This document shows positions 24,624 through 32,137 of a DNA stretch of 41,720 nucleotides, piece after piece. The notes beneath the pieces are model-generated. The model saw only the letters and a program-made list of their open reading frames with translations. It did no database searches and had not been told where the DNA came from. The DNA is from an uncultured Lachnospiraceae bacterium (GTDB lineage: Bacteria > Bacillota > Clostridia > Lachnospirales > Lachnospiraceae): positions 1 to 41,720 of the forward strand of contig CAOKWI010000038.1 in NCBI GenBank assembly GCA_948473115.1. The letters run 5' to 3'. Within the stretch, counting starts at the first letter, position 1. Every line of letters begins with the position of its first letter. The translations under genes and the position numbers were made by a program.

Positions 24624-24639
24624 CCTACAATTTTGTAGG
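24624..24639. promoter_or_regulatory. Palindromic operator-like site CCTACAATTTTGTAGG
   Basis: A perfect 16-bp palindrome lies in the intergenic region between the divergent regulator and GH28 genes. Thirteen of its bases recur upstream of the exporter operon at 22425-22437. A candidate binding site for the OmpR-type regulator (inferred). Confidence 0.4.
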
Positions 24640-24747
24640 GTTAAGAAAATTGTTTGTCACGCAAAAGACATGCGAAACACCTCGCAGTGATGTGGGTGTG
24701 AAAAGTAACTTTATCATCCTTCGGCTACCGCAGCTTTTAACATAGGC

Positions 24748-24776
24748 TTTACACCCCGGATATGAATAGCTATAAT
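24748..24776 (+). promoter_or_regulatory. Promoter of the GH28 gene
   Basis: TTTACA (24748-24753) and TATAAT (24771-24776) are 17 bp apart. The start codon at 24885 gives a leader of about 100 bases. Confidence 0.7.
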
Positions 24777-24884
24777 AAAAATAGTAAAGACACGTAAACA
24801 GCATTTGCAGAAAGCAGGTAAGCCTATGCCAACGCTGCCGCCACAAACATGCAGCGGAAAGAATACACGGAGGTTAAGACTGAC

Positions 24885-26426
24885 ATGCCCGATCCTTCAA
24901 AAATACATGTAAACCTGATCACACCCACCTCCGTTTCAGTGGAACTGGATAATCATAACTGCTATGAAACAGAGCCCTTTGAAATGTTCCTGAACGGCAG
25001 TTCCCTGGGGATGCAGACGCGCAATTCCTTCTCCCTGCATGGCCTGGAGCCCGGCTGCGGCTATGAACTCCGGCTTGCAGAAGACGGGACGGAGACGCAT
25101 ACGCTGTCATTCCGCACGTCAGACCGCAGGGAGGTGGTCTACCATTCCTCCAGGGACGGCGGCGCGGAGGATGACACCGCCGGCCTGCAGCAGGCCATAG
25201 ACGGCCTAGCAGGGGACGAGTTCCTGACCATCCGCGGCGTTTATAAAGTTACGGCCCTGTTTCTGCGCCACAACCTGATCCTTCACCTGCCCAGGGAATC
25301 CCGGCTGGTGGGGGAGACAGACCGTACCGTCTTTCCCGTCCTGAAGGCTTCCACGGAAAGAAACGGCATTCCGCTGGGCACCTGGGAGGGATGCGCAGAC
25401 GATTCCTTTGCCAGCATCCTCACCGGTATCGGCGTCAAAAATGTCTGCATTTACGGGGAAGGCGTGATTGACTGCAATGCCCAGGCAGGGGACTGGTGGA
25501 TCGACCACCGGACAAAGCGGATTGCCAGGCGGCCCAAGGGAATTTTCCTGCACACCTGCGAGAATATCGCGCTGGAAGGTATTACTGTCTGCAATACACC
25601 CTCCTGGAATCAGCACCCTTTTTATTCCAGGCATTTAAAATATATCAACCTGAATCTGGTCAACCCGGCTGATTCCCCCACCACGGACGGCATCGACCCG
25701 GAGTCCTGCCATGACGTGGACATTGTGGGCGTGCGGATCAGCGTGGGGGATGACTGTATCGCCATCAAATCCGGCAAGATTGACTTTGCCCGCAGATACC
25801 ACACTCCCTGTTCCCGGATCACGATCCGCAACTGTCTCATGGAATACGGGCACGGCGGTGTCACCCTGGGCAGCGAGAACAGCGGCGGGATCCGGGACGT
25901 ACTGGTGACAAACTGCATCTTCCGGCAGACGGACAGGGGGCTCAGGATCAAGAGCCAGCGGGGACGGGGAAATCTGGCCGTGATACAGGATGTCACTTTC
26001 CGAAATATCCGCATGGAGGGCGTGAAAGCCCCTTTTGTCATCAACGCCTTCTATAAAGCCGGCAATGACACATATGATGAACGTTTTGTCCGGGAGTATC
26101 GGGAGGCCACCGACCTGACCCCCGTTTTTAAGGAATTTGCCTTTGAGGACATTGTATGCGAAAATGTTTCTTATGGCGTGGGATTTTTCCTGGGACTTCC
26201 CGAGTCCATGCTGGAAAGGGTGACGCTGAGACACATTTCCGTCTCCTACAGGCCGGACGCCTCCCCCGGCGAAATGGCCATGACCCCGTGGAAGGACGAA
26301 TTTTTACATGTGGGGTTTGTCTGTGAAAACGTAAAACTGCTGGAACTGGAACAGGTGTGCTTCCGGGAAGAACCCAGCCGGAAATTGATTTTAACCAATG
26401 TGGACGAAGTGCGGGAAGCGGACTGA
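24885..26426 (+). CDS. Glycoside hydrolase family 28 (polygalacturonase-type pectinase)
   Basis: The 513-residue protein has a small N-terminal fibronectin-like domain (residues about 5-85) followed by a right-handed beta-helix. Family 28 motifs are present: TTDGIDPESC (normally NTDGID), GDDCIAIKSGK, GHGGVTLGSE and RIKSQRGRGN, which carry the catalytic Asp residues, the His and the substrate-binding RIK. There is no signal peptide, so it likely acts in the cytoplasm on imported oligogalacturonides, probably as an exo-enzyme. The start is the ATG at 24885 with GGAGG 11 bases upstream. The ATG at 24849 lacks a ribosome binding site. An AEC-type transporter gene follows on the same strand. Confidence 0.9.
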   Translation: MPDPSKIHVNLITPTSVSVELDNHNCYETEPFEMFLNGSSLGMQTRNSFSLHGLEPGCGYELRLAEDGTETHTLSFRTSDRREVVYHSSRDGGAEDDTAGLQQAIDGLAGDEFLTIRGVYKVTALFLRHNLILHLPRESRLVGETDRTVFPVLKASTERNGIPLGTWEGCADDSFASILTGIGVKNVCIYGEGVIDCNAQAGDWWIDHRTKRIARRPKGIFLHTCENIALEGITVCNTPSWNQHPFYSRHLKYINLNLVNPADSPTTDGIDPESCHDVDIVGVRISVGDDCIAIKSGKIDFARRYHTPCSRITIRNCLMEYGHGGVTLGSENSGGIRDVLVTNCIFRQTDRGLRIKSQRGRGNLAVIQDVTFRNIRMEGVKAPFVINAFYKAGNDTYDERFVREYREATDLTPVFKEFAFEDIVCENVSYGVGFFLGLPESMLERVTLRHISVSYRPDASPGEMAMTPWKDEFLHVGFVCENVKLLELEQVCFREEPSRKLILTNVDEVREAD

Positions 26427-26436
26427 TGGTTTCATT

Positions 26437-26551
26437 CCCCGCAGGCAAACATTGCTCTTTGAGCAATAAGCCAAGTCAACGCAGCTGACCTTGTACTGCT
26501 TCTTATGCGGGGCATAAGGCCAACACGATTGACTAATGAAATGCTGCGGGG
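26437..26551. repeat. Nested stem-loop element after the GH28 gene
   Basis: An outer stem CCCCGCAG/CTGCGGGG (26437-26444 with 26544-26551) encloses ATTGCTC/GAGCAAT (26451-26467), AAGTCAAC/GCTGACCTT (26473-26492, imperfect) and CTTATGC/GCATAAG (26502-26518). It occupies most of the gap before the transporter gene and may terminate or attenuate the GH28 transcript. No T-run follows. Confidence 0.5.
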
Positions 26552-26647
26552 TGTTTGTCTCTGTCATCCCAACGCTCCTTTACGTACTGACCCTGCCATG
26601 GGAAATGACACTAAAAAAGCCGCCTGTGCGGCAGAATGTGAGGAAAA

Positions 26648-27664
26648 ATGGATACTTTACTTTTTGCAATGAATGCCATACTGCCCATTATCTTACTGAT
26701 ACTGTTTGGCTATCTGCTGAAACAAAAAAACTTTCTGGATGAAGGCTGGTTCAAAAAGGGAAACAAACTGATTTTCCGCGTCTGCCTGCCCTGTATGCTG
26801 TTTGTCAATGTATACAATATTGAGTCCTTCACGGACATCAACTGGTCCGTGGTGGCCTATTCCGAGATTGCCATCTTCGCCGCATTTTTCATCGGCCTGG
26901 CCATGGTAAAGCTGACGGTTCCCGACAATCGGCAGAAAGGGGTCATACTGCAATGCATATTCCGCTCCAACTTTGCCATCATCGGACTTCCCCTTGCGGA
27001 ATCCCTGGGCGGGGCAGAGGGAAAAGGGATTGCCGCCGTCCTGAGTGCATTTTCCATTCCCACCTTCAACATCCTTGCGGTCATTGCACTGACCATGTTC
27101 CTTGACGGGGAAGACGGACACAAGGCAAATCTGAAGGATGTCCTGTTGAAGATCGCAAAGAATCCCCTCATCATCGGTGTGGTATGCGGTCTGGCCGTAC
27201 TGGGCATCCGCTCCTTCATCCCTGTAGGTCCGGACGGAAGTCCTGTATTCTCCCTTTCCGGCAGCATGAAATTCTTTTACGATGCAGTCAATAACCTGTC
27301 CCGGATCAGCTCACCCCTGGCCCTGGTGATCCTGGGCGGTCTGTTTGACTTCTCCGCAGTAAAGGGGATGCTGAAAGAGATCATAATCGGAACAGCCTCC
27401 CGCGTGGCAGTGGTTCCCCTGGTGGTGATCGGACTGGCGGTGATCCTGTCCAGATATACGGATCTCCTCAGCTTCGATGCCACGGTATATCCCGCCCTGG
27501 TGGCCCTGTTCGGCTCCCCCGTGGCGGTCTCCAGCGCGATCATGGCCCAGGAAATGGATAACGACGGCGTCCTGGCTGGCCAGCTGGTGGTTTGGACATC
27601 CATCGCATCCATCTTCACCACTTTCCTGGCTGTTTTCACCCTGCGGTCCATGGGACTGTTATAA
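26648..27664 (+). CDS. AEC-family (auxin efflux carrier type) transporter
   Basis: The 338-residue membrane protein has about ten helices arranged as two inverted halves, starting with AILPIILLILFGYLLKQKNF. The conserved N-terminal basic segment KGNKLIFRVCLPCMLF and the repeated FRSNFAIIGLPLAESL and ALFGSPVAVSSAIMAQ motifs are typical of bacterial AEC proteins. These proteins move small organic acids such as malate, but the substrate here cannot be read from sequence. The start is the ATG at 26648 with GAGGAAAA upstream. Confidence 0.9.
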   Translation: MDTLLFAMNAILPIILLILFGYLLKQKNFLDEGWFKKGNKLIFRVCLPCMLFVNVYNIESFTDINWSVVAYSEIAIFAAFFIGLAMVKLTVPDNRQKGVILQCIFRSNFAIIGLPLAESLGGAEGKGIAAVLSAFSIPTFNILAVIALTMFLDGEDGHKANLKDVLLKIAKNPLIIGVVCGLAVLGIRSFIPVGPDGSPVFSLSGSMKFFYDAVNNLSRISSPLALVILGGLFDFSAVKGMLKEIIIGTASRVAVVPLVVIGLAVILSRYTDLLSFDATVYPALVALFGSPVAVSSAIMAQEMDNDGVLAGQLVVWTSIASIFTTFLAVFTLRSMGLL

Positions 27665-27666
27665 AA

Positions 27667-27732
27667 AAGCGTCCCTGCGTGACGCTTGCAAGTTCGCCGG
27701 GCGAACTTGTGAATGCATGCGCCTGACGGCGC
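27667..27732. repeat. Three hairpins after the AEC gene (left part of a split array)
   Basis: AAGCGTC/GACGCTT (27667-27687), CAAGTTCGC/GCGAACTTG (27689-27709) and GCGCC/GGCGC (27719-27732) follow the stop codon directly. The first may terminate transcription. Two further hairpins of the same kind lie beyond the MITE. Confidence 0.6.
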
Positions 27733-27744
27733 AGTTTCCTATAA

Positions 27745-27899
27745 GGATTAGGGTGTCAAAAGGATATCTGGTCAAAATGGCTTGTGCAATTATTACAAAA
27801 AATCAAATGTTAAAGCACTCTATAAGTGGCTATTGGCTATGGATTTTTGTGCAATATGACAGCGGATTTTCAAAATTTGACCTATTGACACCCTAATCC
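27745..27899. mobile_element. 155-bp MITE with TATAA target duplication
   Basis: Terminal inverted repeats GGATTAGGGTGTCAA (27745-27759 and its reverse complement at 27885-27899) are identical over 15 bp and extend to 19 bp with one mismatch. The element is bordered on both sides by TATAA (27740-27744 and 27900-27904), as expected for a 5-bp target-site duplication. It has no coding capacity, so it must be moved by a transposase from elsewhere. The parent insertion sequence family is not recognised. Confidence 0.85.
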
Positions 27900-27911
27900 T
27901 ATAAGGTAAAA

Positions 27912-27953
27912 AAGTGTCTCTTCGAGACACTTAAAAGAATGCTTCGCATTCTT
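27912..27953. repeat. Two hairpins, right part of the split array
   Basis: AAGTGTCTC/GAGACACTT (27912-27932) and AAGAATGC/GCATTCTT (27935-27953), each with a TTC loop, lie 30 bases downstream of the trkH stop on the minus strand and probably end its transcript. Confidence 0.6.
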
Positions 27954-27983
27954 CCCTGGTCAGGATGTAATTGGGTATAAACG

Positions 27984-29438
27984 TTAACGTCTCTTCCAGG
28001 TCGTCCGGGAAAACAGGATCAGTATGGGGAAGATCTCCAGCCTTCCCGCCAGCATATCCAGGATCAGCACGATCTTTGAAAAGCTGCTGAATCCGGAAAA
28101 GTTGCAGGAGGGTCCCACAGCCTCAAACCCCGGCCCGATATTGTTAAAGCAGGCCATCACCGCGGACAGGTTGGTAGTCATGGAAAAACCGTCTATGGAG
28201 ATCAAAATAAAACTCAGCAAAATAATGATCACATATGCCGCCAGATATGCATTGGTATTCTGCAATATCTTCTCGTCCACCGGATGCCCGTTGGACCGTA
28301 CCGCCTGTACCTTCTCCGGATGAATGACCTGCCGCACGCTGCGGCGCAGACTTTTGATGACCAGAAGCACACGTCCGCACTTAAAACCGCCGCCGGTGCT
28401 TCCCGCGCTGGCCCCGATCACCATGAGCGTAAACAGGATCACCTTGGAAAAAGTAGGCCACAGGTCGAAGTCCGTGGTGGCATAGCCTGTCGTGGTCATA
28501 ACGCTTGCCACCTGAAAGGCCGCATGGCGCAGGGTCTCTCTCAAAGTGGGATAGAAATCCTTCAAATTCCAGACGATCAGCAGCACGCTTGCCGCCGCTG
28601 CCCCCAGATACAGCCGCAGTTCTTCATCCTGGAACACCGCCTTGAACTGCTTCAGCAGCAACAGATAGTAACAGGTAAAATTGACGCCGAAAAGCATCAT
28701 GAACACGGTACACACATTCTGTATATAAGGGCTGTAGCCCGCTATACTGTCGTTCTTGATTCCAAAGCCCCCTGTGCCCGCCGTGCCGAATGCGGTGCAC
28801 ACCGCCTCAAACAGGGGCATTCCCCCGGCCAGCAGGAAGAGCACATTGATCACCGTCAGCAGGATATACAGTTCGTACAAGATCCTCGCCGTCTTACGCA
28901 TTTTGGGAACCAGCTTGCCCACATTAGGCCCCGGGCTCTCAGCCCGCAGAAGGTGCATGGTAAATCCATTGTCGCCGCCGCCCGCTGAAGTAATCGCCAA
29001 CAGGAATACCAGTACGCCCATTCCTCCCAGCCAGTGGCTGAAGCTCCGCCAGTACAGGATGCCTTTGGGCAGCCCTTCGATTTCCGTCAGGATGGACGCC
29101 CCCGTAGTGGTAAATCCGGACACGATCTCGAAAAACGCATCCACGAAATCAGGGATCGCTCCCGACAGATAAAACGGCAGACAGCCCAGCAGACTCATGA
29201 TCGCCCAGCTTAATCCCACGCACACCAGACCTTCCCTGGCGTAAAACTTATTTTTTGATCCCCTGCAGACGAGAAGCAGGACTGCCGCTGCCAGCGCAAT
29301 CGCCATCACACTGACCAGAAAAGCCCGGGCAGAAGAACGCTCTCCCAAAAACAGGCTGATCAGCAGGGCAGGCAGCATAAACACCGCCTCCACGATCAGC
29401 ATTTTCCCGATAAAACGTCCCATCATCTTATAGTTCAT
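27984..29438 (-). CDS. trkH: TrkH/KtrB-family potassium uptake channel subunit
   Basis: The 484-residue membrane protein has the four pore-loop motifs of the Trk/Ktr family: SGFTTTGASIL, GTAGTGGFGI, MTTTGYATTDF and NNIGPGFEAVGP. Each supplies one quarter of the K+ selectivity filter, with glycines in the critical positions. It works with the cytoplasmic gating ring encoded by the gene just upstream (74-base gap). The start is the ATG at 29438 and the N-terminus MNYKMMGRFIGKML leads straight into the first helix. It looks complete. Confidence 0.94.
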   Translation of the reverse strand: MNYKMMGRFIGKMLIVEAVFMLPALLISLFLGERSSARAFLVSVMAIALAAAVLLLVCRGSKNKFYAREGLVCVGLSWAIMSLLGCLPFYLSGAIPDFVDAFFEIVSGFTTTGASILTEIEGLPKGILYWRSFSHWLGGMGVLVFLLAITSAGGGDNGFTMHLLRAESPGPNVGKLVPKMRKTARILYELYILLTVINVLFLLAGGMPLFEAVCTAFGTAGTGGFGIKNDSIAGYSPYIQNVCTVFMMLFGVNFTCYYLLLLKQFKAVFQDEELRLYLGAAAASVLLIVWNLKDFYPTLRETLRHAAFQVASVMTTTGYATTDFDLWPTFSKVILFTLMVIGASAGSTGGGFKCGRVLLVIKSLRRSVRQVIHPEKVQAVRSNGHPVDEKILQNTNAYLAAYVIIILLSFILISIDGFSMTTNLSAVMACFNNIGPGFEAVGPSCNFSGFSSFSKIVLILDMLAGRLEIFPILILFSRTTWKRR

Positions 29439-29475
29439 AACTCACACAAAGCCTCCAGTGGAAATCCCTATCAGT

Positions 29476-29502
29476 AACAGTTCAGCCTTCGGCCAAGCTG
29501 TT
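29476..29502. repeat. AACAGTTCAGCC hairpin between trkA and trkH
   Basis: AACAG..GCC-TTC-GGC..CTGTT forms a small stem in the 74-base gap. A near copy lies at 33643-33673, and the arm GTAACAGTTCAGCC also occurs at 24546-24559 and, inverted, at 74-88. Confidence 0.5.
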
Positions 29503-29512
29503 GCCCTCATCA

Positions 29513-30871
29513 TTATTCAAAGATATCATTCAACTGATAAATGCCTTTTTTGCCATTGGTGACAATAATCACCGTGTCGCCTTTCTCAAAGTAGGAATCG
29601 CCGTTTGGAATTTCCTGCCTCACACCCTTGGTAATACATGCAACAAGCACATTTTTCTTTAAATGAAGCTCCTTCAGGGGCTTTCCTAGAAATCTTGTGC
29701 CCTCCTCCACCAGAAATTCCGCGGCTTCCGCCTGGCCGTCCGCTATGGTATACACGGTCTGTGCTGCCCCTGTCTGGTTCTGCATCGCCCTCACGTAGCG
29801 GACGATAGTATTGCTGCACAGCTCCTTGGGGCTGATGATGCTGCCCAGGGACAGATTCCCCAGGATATTCGTATTGTCAAAGCGCCCCAGCTTGGTGATG
29901 ACCTGCGGCACTCCGCAGTCCGTCCCGTAGAGGGAAATAATCATATTCAGTTCATCCAGTCCTGTCAGCGTGACCAGCGCGTCACAGCTGGATATGCCCT
30001 CCCTCTCTAAGATAAACTGGCTGCTGGCATCCCCCTGGATCACATCCGCCTCCGGCAGGACTGCCGCCAGCTGGATACATTTCTCCGGATTCCTTTCAAT
30101 GATCTGTACCTCAATGCCGCTCCTGCTCAGCAATTTGGCCAGATAAAAGCTGACGCGGCTTCCCCCGCAGAGAATCACCCGCTTTACCTTGTGGGTGATC
30201 ACGCCCAGGTTCTTGAGCAGCATGGTCAGCTCCTTGGTGGCCGCGGTCACGAAGATACGGTCTCCCTCCCGGAGCACAAAGTTGCCGTCCGGCGCGATGG
30301 CCGTACCGTTCCGCAGGACGGCACAGACCAGTATCTTACACTTTACTATATTATTCATATCATTCAGCGCCACATTGCACAGTCTGTTATTGGCGTCTAT
30401 GCGCAGTTCCACGATCTCCACGCGCCCTTTGGCAAAGGTGTCCCTTTTCAGGAAACCCGGATATTTTAACAGTCTTTCTATTTCCACCGCCGCCTGGTTC
30501 TCCGGATTCACTGTCATGGACAGGGCGAACATATCCCGCATCTTATAAATCTGATCCGCATATTCCGGATTTCGCACTCTGGCAATGGTGTGCAGCCGGC
30601 GATTCATTCCATGGGCCGTCATGCAGCAGAGCAGATTGATCTCATCCGCGCCTGTGACAGCAATCAGAAGGTCTGCCTCCCTCACATCCGCCTGCTCCAA
30701 TGTCTCCATGGAAGCGCAGTTTCCCTGCACCACCATGATGTCAAAGCGTTCCTCACTGGATTCCAGCTGCTTGAGGTTCGCGTCTATCAAAGTCAGATCA
30801 TATCCTTCGGCGGAAAGCTGTCTGGTAAGCATGCCGCCCAGCTTTCCGCCTCCCGCAACAATTATTTTCAT
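29513..30871 (-). CDS. trkA: TrkA, NAD-binding gating protein for potassium uptake
   Basis: The 452-residue cytoplasmic protein has two RCK_N Rossmann domains (IIVAGGGKLGGMLTRQL at residue 3 and ILCGGSRVSFYLAKLL near 235), each followed by an RCK_C domain (about 140-220 and about 370-452). This two-fold layout is that of TrkA rather than single-domain KtrA. It binds NAD(H) or nucleotides and gates the TrkH channel encoded downstream. The start is the ATG at 30871 with GAGGAG eight bases upstream. Confidence 0.95.
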   Translation of the reverse strand: MKIIVAGGGKLGGMLTRQLSAEGYDLTLIDANLKQLESSEERFDIMVVQGNCASMETLEQADVREADLLIAVTGADEINLLCCMTAHGMNRRLHTIARVRNPEYADQIYKMRDMFALSMTVNPENQAAVEIERLLKYPGFLKRDTFAKGRVEIVELRIDANNRLCNVALNDMNNIVKCKILVCAVLRNGTAIAPDGNFVLREGDRIFVTAATKELTMLLKNLGVITHKVKRVILCGGSRVSFYLAKLLSRSGIEVQIIERNPEKCIQLAAVLPEADVIQGDASSQFILEREGISSCDALVTLTGLDELNMIISLYGTDCGVPQVITKLGRFDNTNILGNLSLGSIISPKELCSNTIVRYVRAMQNQTGAAQTVYTIADGQAEAAEFLVEEGTRFLGKPLKELHLKKNVLVACITKGVRQEIPNGDSYFEKGDTVIIVTNGKKGIYQLNDIFE

Positions 30872-30954
30872 CGGTGATTCTCCTCTCTGTTCCGCATCCC
30901 TGTTCCTGCACCATTTTCAGCAGAGCCGCTTTCCTGCCTCGCATCCTCGGTGTG

Positions 30955-31185
30955 TTACGTTGGTTTCTTTCTGCATTTCACCCTGGCACCAATACAGACA
31001 AGACATGGCACACCGGTCACAACCATCACCAGTAATGTCACTGCCCGTACCTTTTCCTGCTGCTCCGCCGTTGGCGCCATCTCCTGCGAACCACTTATAA
31101 AGTATAACAGTGAAAGGAGAAAAAGGGGCAGAAGAACCGCAATCAGCATATCAAAAATCAACCGTATCATTTTGCCTTTTGACAT
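30955..31185 (-). CDS. Small two-helix membrane protein
   Basis: The 76-residue protein has a basic start (MSKGKMIRL), a helix at residues about 9-30 (IFDMLIAVLLPLFLLSLLYF), a short polar loop (SGSQEMAPTAEQQEKVR), a second helix at about 48-66 (AVTLLVMVVTGVPCLVCIG) and a basic end. I do not recognise the family. It is 19 bases downstream of the serine hydrolase stop and 83 upstream of trkA, so it is probably co-transcribed. The ribosome binding site is weak or distant (GGAGGG 15 bases upstream). Confidence 0.6.
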   Translation of the reverse strand: MSKGKMIRLIFDMLIAVLLPLFLLSLLYFISGSQEMAPTAEQQEKVRAVTLLVMVVTGVPCLVCIGARVKCRKKPT

Positions 31186-31204
31186 CCTGATCGAACACTC
31201 CCTC

Positions 31205-32050
31205 CTACAGCCTCAGCCTGCCCTCCAGCGCCAGATACTGGTCGAAGATCAGCCTGCTCACCTTTGATCCGAAGACCGTCGCAGGATGATCATTGTAATA
31301 CTGGGAATCGCTGAAATTTTTATTGAACAATACAATCACATACTTCCCGTAAGGTGTGGAGACAATTCCCCCGTCATTCCGGCAGGCGTTCATACTGCCG
31401 CTCTTGGAGGCCACATAGATGATCTCTTCATCGTAGTTATCCGCATCCAGGTAATATGGGGGAAGATTCCTGGTCAGCATGGAATGATAGTGCTGCTGCC
31501 TGCAGATCTCCAGCATCTGTTCCGATGACTCCGGACTGATCAGTTTCCCCTGTGCCATCCGCACCCACATGCGGGCGTAATCCTCCGGTGTGGAAGTCCC
31601 CAGCTTACTGTATTTTGCAAAATCGATCCGGTTGTGCAGGATCGTATCCCCGCAGCCCAGCCTCCGGATACAGTCATTGATCGGTCCCACCCCCAGGAAA
31701 TCAATAAGCATATTCGTGGCAATATTGTCGCTGACAATGATCATCAATGTGGCGATGTTCTTCACGGAAAGCTTTGTTCCCACCTCCATGGAGCTCAGGA
31801 TGCCGCTGCCGTCAATCACATGCTCCTGCCTGTATTCCAGCATGTCCGACAGGGAAATCTCCCCTCTCTCAATACGCTCGAACAATGCCGCCAAAACAAA
31901 AAGCTTGATGGTACTTGCAGTCTCGAATTTCTCCCGCTCGTTGATCTTGATGACATTCCCTCTCAGGTCATCAATATAAATGCCCATCAGTCCGTCATAG
32001 CTTTTTAATTCCACTCCGATCCTGTTCTCCAGGCTTAATCTTTCGTCCAT
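31205..32050 (-). CDS. Beta-lactamase-fold serine hydrolase
   Basis: The 281-residue protein has class A-type active-site motifs: ASTIK (Ser46, Lys49), SDN at 107-109 and KSG at 216-218. There is no signal peptide or lipobox, so it is predicted cytoplasmic, unlike resistance beta-lactamases. The glutamate-bearing omega-loop motif ExxLN is not evident. Such proteins may be peptidases or amidases acting on peptidoglycan fragments. Its position directly downstream of the NlpC/P60 fusion gene supports that idea. The start ATG has AAAGGAA upstream. It is a distant paralogue of the gene at 34817-35584. Confidence 0.8.
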   Translation of the reverse strand: MDERLSLENRIGVELKSYDGLMGIYIDDLRGNVIKINEREKFETASTIKLFVLAALFERIERGEISLSDMLEYRQEHVIDGSGILSSMEVGTKLSVKNIATLMIIVSDNIATNMLIDFLGVGPINDCIRRLGCGDTILHNRIDFAKYSKLGTSTPEDYARMWVRMAQGKLISPESSEQMLEICRQQHYHSMLTRNLPPYYLDADNYDEEIIYVASKSGSMNACRNDGGIVSTPYGKYVIVLFNKNFSDSQYYNDHPATVFGSKVSRLIFDQYLALEGRLRL

Positions 32051-32137
32051 TTACACGTTCCTTTCACGCTTCCAGACATACCGTCAATAGCGACACAAAC
32101 ATTCAAAGGGAAGAACCGCAGTCAGTTCCCCTGATCC

